Source: Lysobacterales bacterium
GTDB lineage: Bacteria; Pseudomonadota; Gammaproteobacteria; Xanthomonadales; Wenzhouxiangellaceae
Direction: 5' to 3'
NCBI GenBank assembly: GCA_002722315.1
Contig: PBLG01000006.1
Coordinates: 1 to 40,896 of the forward strand
DNA length: 40,896 nt
The notes beneath the pieces are model-generated. The model did no database searches. It worked only from the letters and a program-made list of their open reading frames with translations, and was not told the DNA's origin. Shown one piece after another: positions 17,300 through 25,716 of this stretch (positions within the stretch are counted from its first letter, which is position 1; every line of letters starts with the position of its first letter). A program made the translations under genes and the position numbers.

Positions 17300-18502
17300 G
17301 TGACGAGCGATTTTCTGATGCTGGATATGCGGACGATGGCATTCGCCTCCAGCGTGAGCGGCTTCCTGATGGCTGCAACCATGCTGGGCATCTACCACGC
17401 CGGTATGCGCGCGCGCGCCATGCTCGACTGGCTGGTCGCCGGTCTGGCGCTGGGCACCGGCTACCTGGTGGGCACCCTGTCGCTGGTCGGATTTTTTCCG
17501 CTTTCCGGCGCTTCTGCCGCGGGGGTGGCCAACCTTCTCATTTCGGTGGGGCACATGTTCGTGCTGGTCGGGATACAGCGCTATCTCGGCGATCGCGCGC
17601 GCACCGGCATCCTGCTGGGCGTCATTTTTGCGCTGTTCGTCGCCGGCCTCGTGCTCGAGCCTCTTCGCGAGTCGCTGGGCGCGCGCATCCTGGTCTACTC
17701 GGTTCTTCACCTGGTGCTTTCGGCCTGGGCCGGGGCGTTGCTCTGGCGCAGCGAGCGTCCCGGGATGCGTGCTTATCATCGAATGGCCGCAGCCGTTCTG
17801 CTGGGCTTCTCGGCGGTCGTTCTGTTCCGTTTTCTGGAAGCACTCGCGCCGCCGGGTGCAATTCCGCTGGGGCAGGGCGACGTGCAGACCATTGCATTCC
17901 TGGCCGCAATGATCTTCGGGTTCCTGCTCACCATGGCGTTCGCGGTCATGCTGTTTCGCGAAAAACAGGTCGAACTCGCCGACCTGGCCGAAAAGGATCC
18001 GCTGACCGGCATGAACAACCGGCTGTCGCTGGACTCGATTGCAGAAAAGTACATGCAGCGTGCCGAGCGCCAAGGCATGCCGCTGTCGATCATGCTTTTC
18101 GACCTCGATCATTTCAAGCGCGTCAACGACGAGTTCGGTCACCAGGTCGGCGATCGGGTGCTGTCGGAAATTGCCGATCGGATCGGCCGGATCATTCGGG
18201 GCGAGGACGTGGCCTTTCGTTTCGGCGGCGAGGAGTTTCTTGCCCTGCTGCCGGGGGCATCGCTGGAACAGGCCGAGCGAGTCGCCGAGCGGCTTCGCGC
18301 GGCGATCGGCGATGAGCCGGTCAACGTCGGCCGCCACCGGCTGGACTTGACGGCGAGCCTGGGTGTGGTCGAATACCTGCCCGGCAAGGAATCCTGGGAC
18401 GATTGCATCAAGCGGGTCGACGAGGCGTTGTACCGGGCCAAGCGCGGCGGCCGGGATCGCATATCGCGCCACGTGCCGGTTTCGGTGGTCATGCCGGGCT
18501 GA
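17300..18502 (+). CDS. Membrane diguanylate cyclase (GGDEF)
   Basis: This 400-residue protein makes cyclic di-GMP. Six or seven membrane segments occupy residues 1 to about 220; a short helix leads to the GGDEF domain (about 225-390). The active site is GGEEF at 309-313 and the inhibitory RxxD motif (RGED) lies five residues upstream. The open frame reaches a TTG at 17270, but GTG at 17300 is preferred because GAGGGG precedes it by about 6 bases. It lies 144 bases after the hybrid kinase, so co-transcription is possible but not shown. The sensed signal is unknown. Confidence 0.9.
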   Translation: MTSDFLMLDMRTMAFASSVSGFLMAATMLGIYHAGMRARAMLDWLVAGLALGTGYLVGTLSLVGFFPLSGASAAGVANLLISVGHMFVLVGIQRYLGDRARTGILLGVIFALFVAGLVLEPLRESLGARILVYSVLHLVLSAWAGALLWRSERPGMRAYHRMAAAVLLGFSAVVLFRFLEALAPPGAIPLGQGDVQTIAFLAAMIFGFLLTMAFAVMLFREKQVELADLAEKDPLTGMNNRLSLDSIAEKYMQRAERQGMPLSIMLFDLDHFKRVNDEFGHQVGDRVLSEIADRIGRIIRGEDVAFRFGGEEFLALLPGASLEQAERVAERLRAAIGDEPVNVGRHRLDLTASLGVVEYLPGKESWDDCIKRVDEALYRAKRGGRDRISRHVPVSVVMPG

Positions 18503-18542
18503 ATCCGGGGCGCAAGCCGGCCCGCGGCGCGATCTTTGGCGA

Positions 18543-18548
18543 TATAGT
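18543..18548 (+). promoter_or_regulatory. Possible -10 box for asnB
   Basis: TATAGT lies 47 bases before the asnB start, in a short intergenic gap after the cyclase gene. No good -35 box is seen at the usual distance. Confidence 0.3.
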
Positions 18549-18595
18549 CCGATACCGATAGTCACCATTTGCCGGACCGGCGAAAAGGAACCCCG

Positions 18596-20284
18596 ATGTG
18601 CTCCATCCTCGGCATTCTCGATATCCAGGACAAGCCGTCATCGCTTAGGGCCGAGGTATTGTCCCGGTCGCGCCGGCAGCGCCACCGAGGGCCCGACTGG
18701 AGCGGCGTGCACGAGGACGACCGGGTGATCCTGGCCCACGAGCGGCTGGCCATCGTCGATCCGGAAAGCGGCGCGCAGCCGCTGTACGGCAACGACGAAC
18801 GGATCGTGCTTGCGGTCAATGGTGAAATCTACAACCACGCCGAACTCGAGCGCCTGCATGCGCCGGGCTACCCGCTGCGCACGCGCTCCGACTGCGAAGT
18901 CATCCTGGCGCTTTACGAGCAGATGCAGCCCGGCGCGCTGGCCCGCGCGTTGAACGGCATCTTCGCCTTCGTGCTCTGGGACGCGGGGCGCGGGCGCTAC
19001 CTGGTCGCGCGCGATCCCGTCGGCGTGATGCCGCTGTACTGGGGCCGTGATGCGGCCGGACGCCGGGTGGTGTCTTCCGAACTCAAGGCGATTCACGATT
19101 TCTGCGACGAGTTCGAGATCTTTCCGCCCGGCCACGTCTACGATTCCCAAGAAGACCTGCTGCTGCGCTACTACGATCCGCCCTGGCGCCACCAGGTGCC
19201 GACGGCCGGGAAGCTGGAAACCATCACCGACGAGGACGAGGCCGTGCACGCGCTGGCCGAAGGCCTGGAGGCGGCGGTCACGCGCCAGCTGATGTGCGAC
19301 GTGCCCTACGGCGCGCTGCTGTCGGGCGGGCTGGATTCCTCGGTCATCGCGGCCCTGGCCGCCCGCCACGCCGCACGCCGCATCGAGGCCGGCGAGACCG
19401 AGCCGGCGTGGTTTCCGCGCCTGCACACGTTCTCGGTGGGCCTGGAAGGCAGCCCCGACCTGGCCGCGGCCAGGATCGTCGCCGATCACATCGGATCGGT
19501 GCATCACGCGTTCACCTACACGCTGCAGGAAGGGCTGGACGCGCTGGAAGACGTGGTGCGTCACCTCGAGACCTTCGACGTCACCACCATTCGCGCGGCC
19601 ACGCCGATGTTCCTGATGGCGCGCCGGATCAAGGCCATGGGCATCAAGATGGTGCTGTCGGGCGAGGGCGCCGACGAAATGTTCGGCGGGTATCTCTACT
19701 TCCACAAGGCGCCGAACGCCGAGGAATTTCATTACGAGACGGTCCGCAAGCTCGACGCGCTGCACCAGTTCGACTGCCTGCGCGCCAACAAGGCCACCGC
19801 GGCCTGGGGCGTGGAGGGGCGCGTCCCGTTCCTCGACGCCGAAATGCTCGATATCGCGATGCGCATCGACCCGAAGCTGAAGATGACCGGCCCGGACCGG
19901 ATGGAAAAGTACCTGCTGCGCCGCGCGTTCGCCCACCTGCTGCCCGACGAGATAGCGTGGCGGCAGAAAGAGCAGTTCTCCGACGGGGTCGGCTACGGCT
20001 GGATCGACGCGCTGCACGACTTCGCCGACGGCCGGGTCACCGATGCCGAGCTTGCCGAGGCCGAACACCGCTTCCCGGTCAACCCGCCGGCGACCAAGGA
20101 GGCGTTGCTGTATCGGATGATCTTCGAGACGCACTACCCGGAAGCCGCGGCCATTGCAACGGTGCCGGGCGGCAAGTCCATCGCCTGCAGCTCCCCGGCC
20201 GCACTCGCCTGGGACCCGGCATTCGCCAACCGCGCCGACCCCTCGGGGCGGTCGGTGGCCGGCGTTCATCGACAAGCGACCTGA
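18596..20284 (+). CDS. asnB: Asparagine synthetase B, glutamine-hydrolysing
   Basis: This 562-residue enzyme makes asparagine from aspartate, ATP and glutamine. The catalytic cysteine is residue 2 after Met removal leaves Cys first (MCSILGIL). The glutaminase domain follows (RHRGPDWSG, LAIVDPESGAQPL, NGEIYNH). The synthetase domain has the PP-loop SGGLDSS at 243-249 and LSGEGADEMFGGYLYFHKAP further on. Length and motifs match E. coli AsnB (about 554 residues). ATG at 18596 has AAGGA 6 bases upstream and gives the required N-terminal cysteine, so the longer frame is rejected. It is a single-gene unit by position. Confidence 0.96.
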   Translation: MCSILGILDIQDKPSSLRAEVLSRSRRQRHRGPDWSGVHEDDRVILAHERLAIVDPESGAQPLYGNDERIVLAVNGEIYNHAELERLHAPGYPLRTRSDCEVILALYEQMQPGALARALNGIFAFVLWDAGRGRYLVARDPVGVMPLYWGRDAAGRRVVSSELKAIHDFCDEFEIFPPGHVYDSQEDLLLRYYDPPWRHQVPTAGKLETITDEDEAVHALAEGLEAAVTRQLMCDVPYGALLSGGLDSSVIAALAARHAARRIEAGETEPAWFPRLHTFSVGLEGSPDLAAARIVADHIGSVHHAFTYTLQEGLDALEDVVRHLETFDVTTIRAATPMFLMARRIKAMGIKMVLSGEGADEMFGGYLYFHKAPNAEEFHYETVRKLDALHQFDCLRANKATAAWGVEGRVPFLDAEMLDIAMRIDPKLKMTGPDRMEKYLLRRAFAHLLPDEIAWRQKEQFSDGVGYGWIDALHDFADGRVTDAELAEAEHRFPVNPPATKEALLYRMIFETHYPEAAAIATVPGGKSIACSSPAALAWDPAFANRADPSGRSVAGVHRQAT

Positions 20285-20335
20285 ACCTCCGGAAACGTCA
20301 AACCGGCTCTCGCGAAGGTGCGAAGACTCCATTTG

Positions 20336-20441
20336 CGTCACCCCGGGCTTGATCCGGGGCCCAGTGGCTTTTCAGAGTCACAAAGACGCTCGATCCCGGG
20401 TTACTGAATCAAGTTCAGCACAGGCTCTGCCCGGGACGACG
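20336..20441. repeat. Dispersed-type intergenic inverted repeat
   Basis: The block begins CGTCACCCCGGGCTTGATCC and ends with CCCGGGACGACG, so its ends are partial inverted repeats; inner CCCGGG palindromes recur. Such GTCA-CCCCGGG-CTTGA sequences are common dispersed intergenic repeats in proteobacteria. It begins about 50 bases after the asnB stop. No gene is seen. Confidence 0.55.
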
Positions 20442-20450
20442 AAAGAATTT

Positions 20451-20480
20451 GTAGGGTGGATAAGCGCAGCGCATCCACCA
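20451..20480. repeat. Short REP-like palindrome (GTAGGGTGG type)
   Basis: GTAGGGTGGAT and its partial complement ATCCACC flank AAGCGCAGCGC. This matches a widespread GTAGGGTGG-type intergenic palindrome. It lies 28 bases beyond the end of the secreted-protein gene on the minus strand. Confidence 0.55.
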
Positions 20481-20508
20481 GTGTCGCTCGAAATAGCACG
20501 CTTCCCGA

Positions 20509-21672
20509 TCAGGAATCGCCTTCCAGCTGCTCCGCATGTTCTTCCATCGCATCGGCCGTCGGATCTTCCGGATTGGAGCAGTCGATGTCGTGTTGCGCCG
20601 CCAGGCGCGCCCAGGCCTCGATTTCACCATGCTGGTCGAGCATTTCCATGAAATCCCGGGCATCGGATTCGTTCAAATTTTCAAGATCGCCCCTCAGCGC
20701 CGTTGCGAGGCAACCTTGCACTGCGTGCTCGTAGACCTTGCGCTGCTCGAGTCGGGCGACCGTCGCCGGGTCACCGCGCGCCTCGGCACGCGATGACGCC
20801 AGGCTGAATCCGACCATTTGACCGATCGCCGTCTGCGAATCCGACATCATTCGTTCGGCGATCCGGCCGCAGGCCCGATCGAGTTCGCCGCCGGGCGTGA
20901 TTTCCCCGCCGCAGGCCTGGGTCAGTGGCTGATAGGTGGGTATTCCGTAGGCCATGCTGTTGATGAAGGCGCCGACCAGTTTGTCCTGTGGCCTCTTGAT
21001 CAAGGCGGCATCAGAACCTTCGTCGAGCGCTTCAAACCACACGGCCGTCAGTTGGCTGGCGTAGTTCTGGGTGTTTTCGGCTTCGATGATCAATCGATCG
21101 CGCGTCTCCGCCTCGGCACCCGGGAACAGCGTCAGTCGACTGAACAGGTTGGCGCCGTCGTGTCGCACGATCGCTTCGTCCAGCCCGGCATCCACGCAGA
21201 ACGCTTCGATATCGGCTGTGGCGCATGCCGCCGCGAGCCACGCCAGCGCCGCGCCGTCGGTGGTGGTGCGTATGGCTTTTTCGAACCGGTCAAGCAATTC
21301 GGCCGGTTCCAGTGCCGGCAGATCATCGTTCCGGGTTTCGGCCCTGTCGAGCGCGTCGAGAGCGGACTGGCGGATCGAGTCGTATTCCCGAAGGTTCTCA
21401 GCGGTTATCGTGCGCTCCACCATCGCCGCCTGCGCCTCGAGCATCCCGCTTTGGCTGACGCTGTACAGCAGGCCGGCGGCGCGCTTGCGCGGGTCGGTGT
21501 GCTCGAGCAGCCATCGCGCCGCTTGCGGCAGCGCCTTGGCGAACTGGCGGTCCAGCTCCCTGGCCGCGGCGAGATCCGGGTGCGCAGCGGCATTGGTTGC
21601 ATCGCCAGCGAATGCCGGCCCGCCGACCGACGCCAGAAATACAACAAGAGCGAACGCAGAAAGCATTTTCAT
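20509..21672 (-). CDS. Secreted protein of unknown function
   Basis: I do not recognise a family. The 387-residue protein begins with a signal peptide (MKMLSAFALVVFLASVGGPAFA, cleavage near residue 22-23) and is mostly alpha-helical and acidic, with several cysteines (near CATADIEAFC, QACGG, RACGR, GCLAT and DIDCSN) that could form disulphides in the periplasm. There is no membrane anchor or known catalytic motif. The ATG has GGGGA about 8 bases upstream. It lies 59 bases after the carbonic anhydrase gene on the same strand, so the two may share a transcript, but the contents give no functional link. Confidence 0.75.
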   Translation of the reverse strand: MKMLSAFALVVFLASVGGPAFAGDATNAAAHPDLAAARELDRQFAKALPQAARWLLEHTDPRKRAAGLLYSVSQSGMLEAQAAMVERTITAENLREYDSIRQSALDALDRAETRNDDLPALEPAELLDRFEKAIRTTTDGAALAWLAAACATADIEAFCVDAGLDEAIVRHDGANLFSRLTLFPGAEAETRDRLIIEAENTQNYASQLTAVWFEALDEGSDAALIKRPQDKLVGAFINSMAYGIPTYQPLTQACGGEITPGGELDRACGRIAERMMSDSQTAIGQMVGFSLASSRAEARGDPATVARLEQRKVYEHAVQGCLATALRGDLENLNESDARDFMEMLDQHGEIEAWARLAAQHDIDCSNPEDPTADAMEEHAEQLEGDS

Positions 21673-21731
21673 GATCGAGTCCCCGTAACCGTCAACACAA
21701 TCAGCTTACGCGGGGGACCCGCTACGGTCAA

Positions 21732-22334
21732 CTATCGGCAGGGCCCGCCAGGCTCGATGCTGCAGTCCAGCTTGTGCAGCCGTCCGTCGGCCAGCGCGTA
21801 GATCATGCCGTGGATTTCGACGTCCCGGCCGTCTGACCAGGCGGTGCGCAGGATGGGCGTTTCGGCGATGCGCGCCACGCTTTGCACCACGTTGAGCTCG
21901 GCCAGCCGGTCGCGGCGGGACTCAGGGTCGAGTTCGTCGAGTTCACCGGCGTGGGTGTGATTCAGGCTGCGGATGGGCTCTATCCAGTGGTCGACCAGGC
22001 CGTGCGAGCGGTCCTCGCAGGCCGCGTGCACGCCGCCGCAGCCGTAGTGGCCGCAGACGATGATCTTGCGGATGCCCAAGCCCTCGATCGCGAACTGCAG
22101 CGCGCTGAGCAGGTTGAGATCGGCCGAATGCACCACGTTGGCCACGTTGCGGTGGACGAACACCTCGCCCGGTTCCAGCCCGGCGATGACATTCGCGGGT
22201 ACGCGCGCATCGGCGCAGCCGATCCAGAAATAGTCGGGTTTCTGCAGCTTGGCCAGGTGCGAAAAGTATTCCGGCGACTGCGAGCGCACGCCCTCGGCCC
22301 ATTCGCGGTTGCGGCGGATCAGTTCTTCTGGCAT
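21732..22334 (-). CDS. can: Beta-class carbonic anhydrase
   Basis: This 200-residue zinc enzyme interconverts carbon dioxide and bicarbonate. Zinc ligands and catalytic residues are all present: C40, D42 and R44 in IGCADARVPA, then H96 and C99 in GHYGCGG. Length and N-terminus (PEELIRRNREWAEG) match the Can type of gammaproteobacteria. GGAAAG precedes the ATG. A TACAAT on the minus strand (22365-22370) is a candidate -10 box. It lies 55 bases after the ABC-F gene. The symbol can is assigned by family resemblance. Confidence 0.95.
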   Translation of the reverse strand: MPEELIRRNREWAEGVRSQSPEYFSHLAKLQKPDYFWIGCADARVPANVIAGLEPGEVFVHRNVANVVHSADLNLLSALQFAIEGLGIRKIIVCGHYGCGGVHAACEDRSHGLVDHWIEPIRSLNHTHAGELDELDPESRRDRLAELNVVQSVARIAETPILRTAWSDGRDVEIHGMIYALADGRLHKLDCSIEPGGPCR

Positions 22335-22364
22335 TGCGCTTTCCGGAGGCTTTGGGGTGGGACG

Positions 22365-22370
22365 ATTGTA
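22365..22370 (-). promoter_or_regulatory. Possible -10 box for carbonic anhydrase
   Basis: Read leftwards, TACAAT lies about 30 bases before the start codon. The -35 region (TGATGT-like) is poor, so support is weak. Confidence 0.3.
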
Positions 22371-22389
22371 GCCGCAGGCCCGGCCGACA

Positions 22390-24267
22390 TCACCCGGCGC
22401 GAAGCGCTTCGAGTTCTTCCTCGACGGCCAGCCACTCGCCTTCCAGCGATTCCAGCTGCTGCTTGACCGAGCCGCTCTCGGCCAGCAATTTCTTCAGTTG
22501 CTCGGCCTTGTCGGGCTGGTACAGGTCGGCATCGGCCAATCGCTTCTCGAGCCGGTCGCGCTCGGCTTCCAGTTGCTCGATCCGGCCGGTGAGTTTCTTG
22601 ACCTTGTTGGTCAGCGGCTTGATGCGTTCGCGCTCGGCGGCCTTGCGCTGGCGCTCGGCCTTGCGGTTGCCGCTGGCGCTTCCCTTGCCGCCGCCGGTCT
22701 CGGGCTGGCTGACCAGCTTCCGATAGGCCTCCAGGCCGCCTTCGAAAGGCCGCACGCCGCCGTCGGCGACCAGCCAGTATTCGTCGACAGTGGCGCCGAG
22801 TAAATGACGATCGTGCGAGACCGTGACCACGGCGCCCTCGAAGCCCTGCAGCGCCACGGTCAGCGCGTGGCGCATTTCAAGGTCCAGGTGGTTGGTGGGT
22901 TCGTCGAGCAGCAGCAGGTTGGGCGCTTTCCAGATGATCAGCGCCAGCACCAGCCTTGCGCGCTCGCCGCCCGAAAGCCGGGTGCACGGGTCGGTGGCCA
23001 GGTCGCCGGAGAAGGCGAATCCGCCGAGGAAGTCGCGCAGTTTCTGCTCGGGGGTGTCGCCGGCAATGCGCGACAGGTTCACCAGCGGGCTGGCCTGGCG
23101 GTCGATCTGCTCCATCTGGTGCTGGGCGAAATAGCCGATCTTCAGGTTGCGCGAGCTTTCCAGGGTGCCGGCCTGCGGTTCCAGTTCGCCGGCCAGCGCC
23201 TTGACCAGGGTCGACTTGCCGGCGCCGTTGACGCCCAGCAGTCCGATTCTGTCGCCGGCGGCCAGGTTCAGCGATATCCCCTCCAGCACGCGCACCTTGC
23301 CGTAGCCCAGCTGCACGTCGCGCAGCGCCATCAGCGGGTCGGCGGCCCGCCCGGGCTCGGGAAACTCGAAATCGAACGGGCTGTCGGCGTGGGCCGGCGC
23401 GATCTTCTCCATTCTCTCCAGCGCCTTGAGCCGGGCCTGGGCCTGCTTGGCCTTGGAGGCCTTGTAGCGAAACCGGTCGACGAAGGACTGCATGTGCGCG
23501 ACCTTCTTCTGCTGCTTCTCGAACTGCGCCTGCTGCAGCGCCATGCGCTCGGCGCGCTGGCGCTCGAAATCGCTGTAGCCGCCTGCGTAGCGGTTGAGCT
23601 GCCTGTGCTCGACGTGCACGATGCCGTCGACGACGTTGTCGAGGAAATCCCGGTCGTGCGAAATCAGCACCAGCGTGCCGGCGTAGCGCTTGAGCCAGTC
23701 CTCGAGCCAGATGATGGTTTCGAGATCCAGGTGGTTGGTCGGCTCGTCGAGCATCAGCAGGTCCGACGGGCACATCAGCGCGCGCGCCAGGCTCAGGCGA
23801 ATCCGCCAGCCGCCGGAGAACTCGCCGACGGCCTTCTGGTGTTCGTCCGCGGCGAAGCCCAGGCCGTTCAGCAGGGCGCCGGCGCGCGCCGGGGCGTCGA
23901 AGCCCCGGGCGTCGTCGAACTGCTGGTGGGCGTGGGCGATGCGCTCGCCGTCGCCGGACGCATCGGCCTCGGCCATGGCCTTCTCGGCCCGGCGCAGCGC
24001 GCGATCGCCGTCGAGCACGAATTCCAGGGCCGGGCGTTCCAGCTCGCTGATCTGCTGGGCCATGTGGGCCACGGTCCACTCTTCGGGAATCCGGACCTCG
24101 CCGGTGTCGGGCTCCAGCTCGCCCAGCAGCAGCGCGAACAGGCTGGACTTGCCGCAGCCGTTGGGGCCGACAAGACCGATCTTCTGCCCGGCGTGAACGG
24201 TCAGGCTTGCATCGACGAGCAAGTCCTCGACGCCGCGCCGCAGGGTGATGTGTTCGAGCTGGATCAT
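22390..24267 (-). CDS. ABC-F ATPase, YheS-like
   Basis: This 625-residue protein has two ABC ATPase domains and no membrane segment, the mark of the ABC-F group that acts on ribosomes. Domain 1 has Walker A GPNGCGKSS (about residues 34-42), signature SGGWRIRLSLARAL and Walker B LLMLDEPTNHLDL. A charged linker follows (about 240-310). Domain 2 has GVNGAGKST, SGGERARL and LLLLDEPTNHLDL. The C-terminal tail (about 530-625) is a coiled coil rich in Arg, Lys and Glu. The layout fits YheS. ATG at 24267 begins MIQLEHITLRRG, as in the family; the longer open frame upstream is not supported. Ribosome binding near the start is weak. Confidence 0.93.
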   Translation of the reverse strand: MIQLEHITLRRGVEDLLVDASLTVHAGQKIGLVGPNGCGKSSLFALLLGELEPDTGEVRIPEEWTVAHMAQQISELERPALEFVLDGDRALRRAEKAMAEADASGDGERIAHAHQQFDDARGFDAPARAGALLNGLGFAADEHQKAVGEFSGGWRIRLSLARALMCPSDLLMLDEPTNHLDLETIIWLEDWLKRYAGTLVLISHDRDFLDNVVDGIVHVEHRQLNRYAGGYSDFERQRAERMALQQAQFEKQQKKVAHMQSFVDRFRYKASKAKQAQARLKALERMEKIAPAHADSPFDFEFPEPGRAADPLMALRDVQLGYGKVRVLEGISLNLAAGDRIGLLGVNGAGKSTLVKALAGELEPQAGTLESSRNLKIGYFAQHQMEQIDRQASPLVNLSRIAGDTPEQKLRDFLGGFAFSGDLATDPCTRLSGGERARLVLALIIWKAPNLLLLDEPTNHLDLEMRHALTVALQGFEGAVVTVSHDRHLLGATVDEYWLVADGGVRPFEGGLEAYRKLVSQPETGGGKGSASGNRKAERQRKAAERERIKPLTNKVKKLTGRIEQLEAERDRLEKRLADADLYQPDKAEQLKKLLAESGSVKQQLESLEGEWLAVEEELEALRAG

Positions 24268-24409
24268 GGGCAGCGACGATACCCGAAAAACCGGCTCCGG
24301 GTCGCACCACTGAAGAACTCGAGCGTCCGATGCCCGGGGCTCTCTTGAGGTGAACGCCGCGCGGTTTGCGTATTGAAGAAATATCACGTTGCTGCTGGAG
24401 GACCGATCG

Positions 24410-24778
24410 ATGAAGATGATCTGCTCTGTCTTGTTCGCCGCCCTGCTGAGCTTGCCGCCGGCAGGACATGCCGAATCCGATCCGCTGGTCGGGGAATGGT
24501 CGCTGGAACCGGGCGGCTGCGCCGAGTCGCGCATGGCGTTCGATTTCGAGGGTCTTTACGATCTGAGAGTGGCCGAGGACGGTCGCTGGAAGTCGCTGTA
24601 CGGCGGACGGTGGACGCGCGACGGCGACACGCTGGTGTTCGAGACCGACGGCGAGCGCGAGCGCTTCGGTGTCGAGAGCGCGTCGGCCGAGCGGATGGTG
24701 CTGGTCAGCCGCGACGGCCCGGTGGACCGCGAGCTGGGCGTGGGGGTTCTCGACCTGACCCGTTGCTTCGCGCCTTGA
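24410..24778 (+). CDS. Small exported protein of unknown function
   Basis: This 122-residue protein has a signal peptide (ICSVLFAALLSLPPAGHA, cleavage near residue 20) and a compact domain rich in Trp, Gly, Asp and Glu (VGEWSLEPGGC, GGRWTRDGDTLVFETDGE), which suggests a small beta-barrel or lipocalin-like fold; that is inference. Two cysteines (in GGCAES and TRCFAP near the end) could pair. ATG at 24410 has GGAGG about 9 bases upstream and gives a clean signal peptide, so the upstream TTG start is rejected. A long GC hairpin overlaps its stop. It is divergent from the ABC-F gene. Confidence 0.7.
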   Translation: MKMICSVLFAALLSLPPAGHAESDPLVGEWSLEPGGCAESRMAFDFEGLYDLRVAEDGRWKSLYGGRWTRDGDTLVFETDGERERFGVESASAERMVLVSRDGPVDRELGVGVLDLTRCFAP

Positions 24779-24803
24779 GCGCCGGACCGCGGCGGTCCGG
24801 CGC
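24778..24803. terminator. Convergent GC hairpin without T-tract
   Basis: AGCGCCGGACCGC is followed almost directly by its complement GCGGTCCGGCGCT. The hairpin lies between two converging genes and probably aids termination on both sides. No run of T is present, so it is not a classical terminator. Confidence 0.5.
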
Positions 24804-24829
24804 TGACCCCTGATTCTTCCGGCCGGACC

Positions 24830-25330
24830 TCAGCCGCCGGTGCGGTCGTCGAGAAGCAGCTCGAACAGGTTGTCTCGGCTGTCGATGGAAAGCGCCGGGC
24901 AGGGCGCCGGCTCGCAGGCGTGGACGATCACGCGCGTGCGCACCTGGTCGCAGGCCAGCAGCATTTCCCCCATGTGGATGTAGTGCAGCAGGCCGCCGCC
25001 GCGCGGGTTGCCGACCGCGTCGGCAGACGGCGCCTGGACTCGAATCCCTTCCATCCACGAAATGCCCAGCCAGCTGCCGTCCTCACGCTTCATTTCGTCT
25101 TCCAGTTCCAGCGTCAGCTCGACAGGCGCAATCTCTTCCGGATAGCCGATCTCGTAGCGCACGAAGCATTCCTCCGGACCGGTGGCCTCGCCGCTGACGC
25201 TGAACGAGATGCCTTCTGCAGCCTCCGGTTCCCGGTACTCGGCTTCGGCGGTCGTGCGATCGTCAACCGGAATCTGCGCACAGCCGGCCAGTGCCGTGAC
25301 GATAACGATGATGAACGGGCGTATCTTCAT
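24830..25330 (-). CDS. Lipoprotein of unknown function
   Basis: This 166-residue protein begins with a lipoprotein signal peptide ending in LAGC (residues 14-17), so a lipid-anchored envelope location is likely. The rest is acidic, with four further cysteines (ECFVRYEIGYPEE, LLACDQ, HACEPAPC). No known domain is recognised. ATG at 25330 has AAGGAG 8 bases upstream; a frame extending to 25408 adds residues without a signal sequence and is rejected. It lies 74 bases after the DGFE protein gene on the same strand. Confidence 0.7.
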   Translation of the reverse strand: MKIRPFIIVIVTALAGCAQIPVDDRTTAEAEYREPEAAEGISFSVSGEATGPEECFVRYEIGYPEEIAPVELTLELEDEMKREDGSWLGISWMEGIRVQAPSADAVGNPRGGGLLHYIHMGEMLLACDQVRTRVIVHACEPAPCPALSIDSRDNLFELLLDDRTGG

Positions 25331-25404
25331 TGAATCTTCTCCTTGTTGTTGACGTCTGGGTCTTTGATGTCTGGCGCAATGCGCGCGATCGTCTCCGGAC
25401 GGGT

Positions 25405-25716
25405 TCAATCCTCGAAGCCGTCTGCAAAGAGCCTGTCGGTCTCACCGACGGTCACCGGCCAGAAGCCGCCGGTGAGTGTCCAGCCGCTGCCCGAAAGCGC
25501 CAGCGATTCGGTGCCGTCCCACTGGCCCAGCGTGCCGGAGAGTTGCCACTGCCGGTCGGCGGTTTCGGCCAGCACTTCGCCGCCGCCATCGACGGTCGAC
25601 CAGGGAACGCTGAATTCCTGGGCGGGCAGCGCGGTCGAAATCACGAACAGCATTGCGTAGCCCGGGCGGGCAAAGCGCATCCGGGGCAACCGAAGGTCAG
25701 AACCGCACACCCTCAT
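25405..25716 (-). CDS. Small exported protein with C-terminal DGFE motif
   Basis: This 103-residue protein has a hydrophobic N-terminus ([16 protein letters not shown], likely signal peptide) and a repeat-like core ([12 protein letters not shown], then [11 protein letters not shown]) of a type seen in many secreted bacterial proteins. It ends RLFADGFED. The same F-x-DGFE tail ends the large S8 protease in this window. The start overlaps the stop of the collagen-like gene by 4 bases (ATGA), so the pair should be translationally coupled. Function unknown; a surface or secreted partner of the fibre protein is an inference. An internal ATG at 25680 is an alternative start. Confidence 0.7.
   Translation of the reverse strand: MRVCGSDLRLPRMRFARPGYAMLFVISTALPAQEFSVPWSTVDGGGEVLAETADRQWQLSGTLGQWDGTESLALSGSGWTLTGGFWPVTVGETDRLFADGFED

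Noticed and set aside
22804..24348. 514-codon open frame opposite the ABC-F gene
   Set aside because: It is a shadow of a gene with complete ABC motifs.
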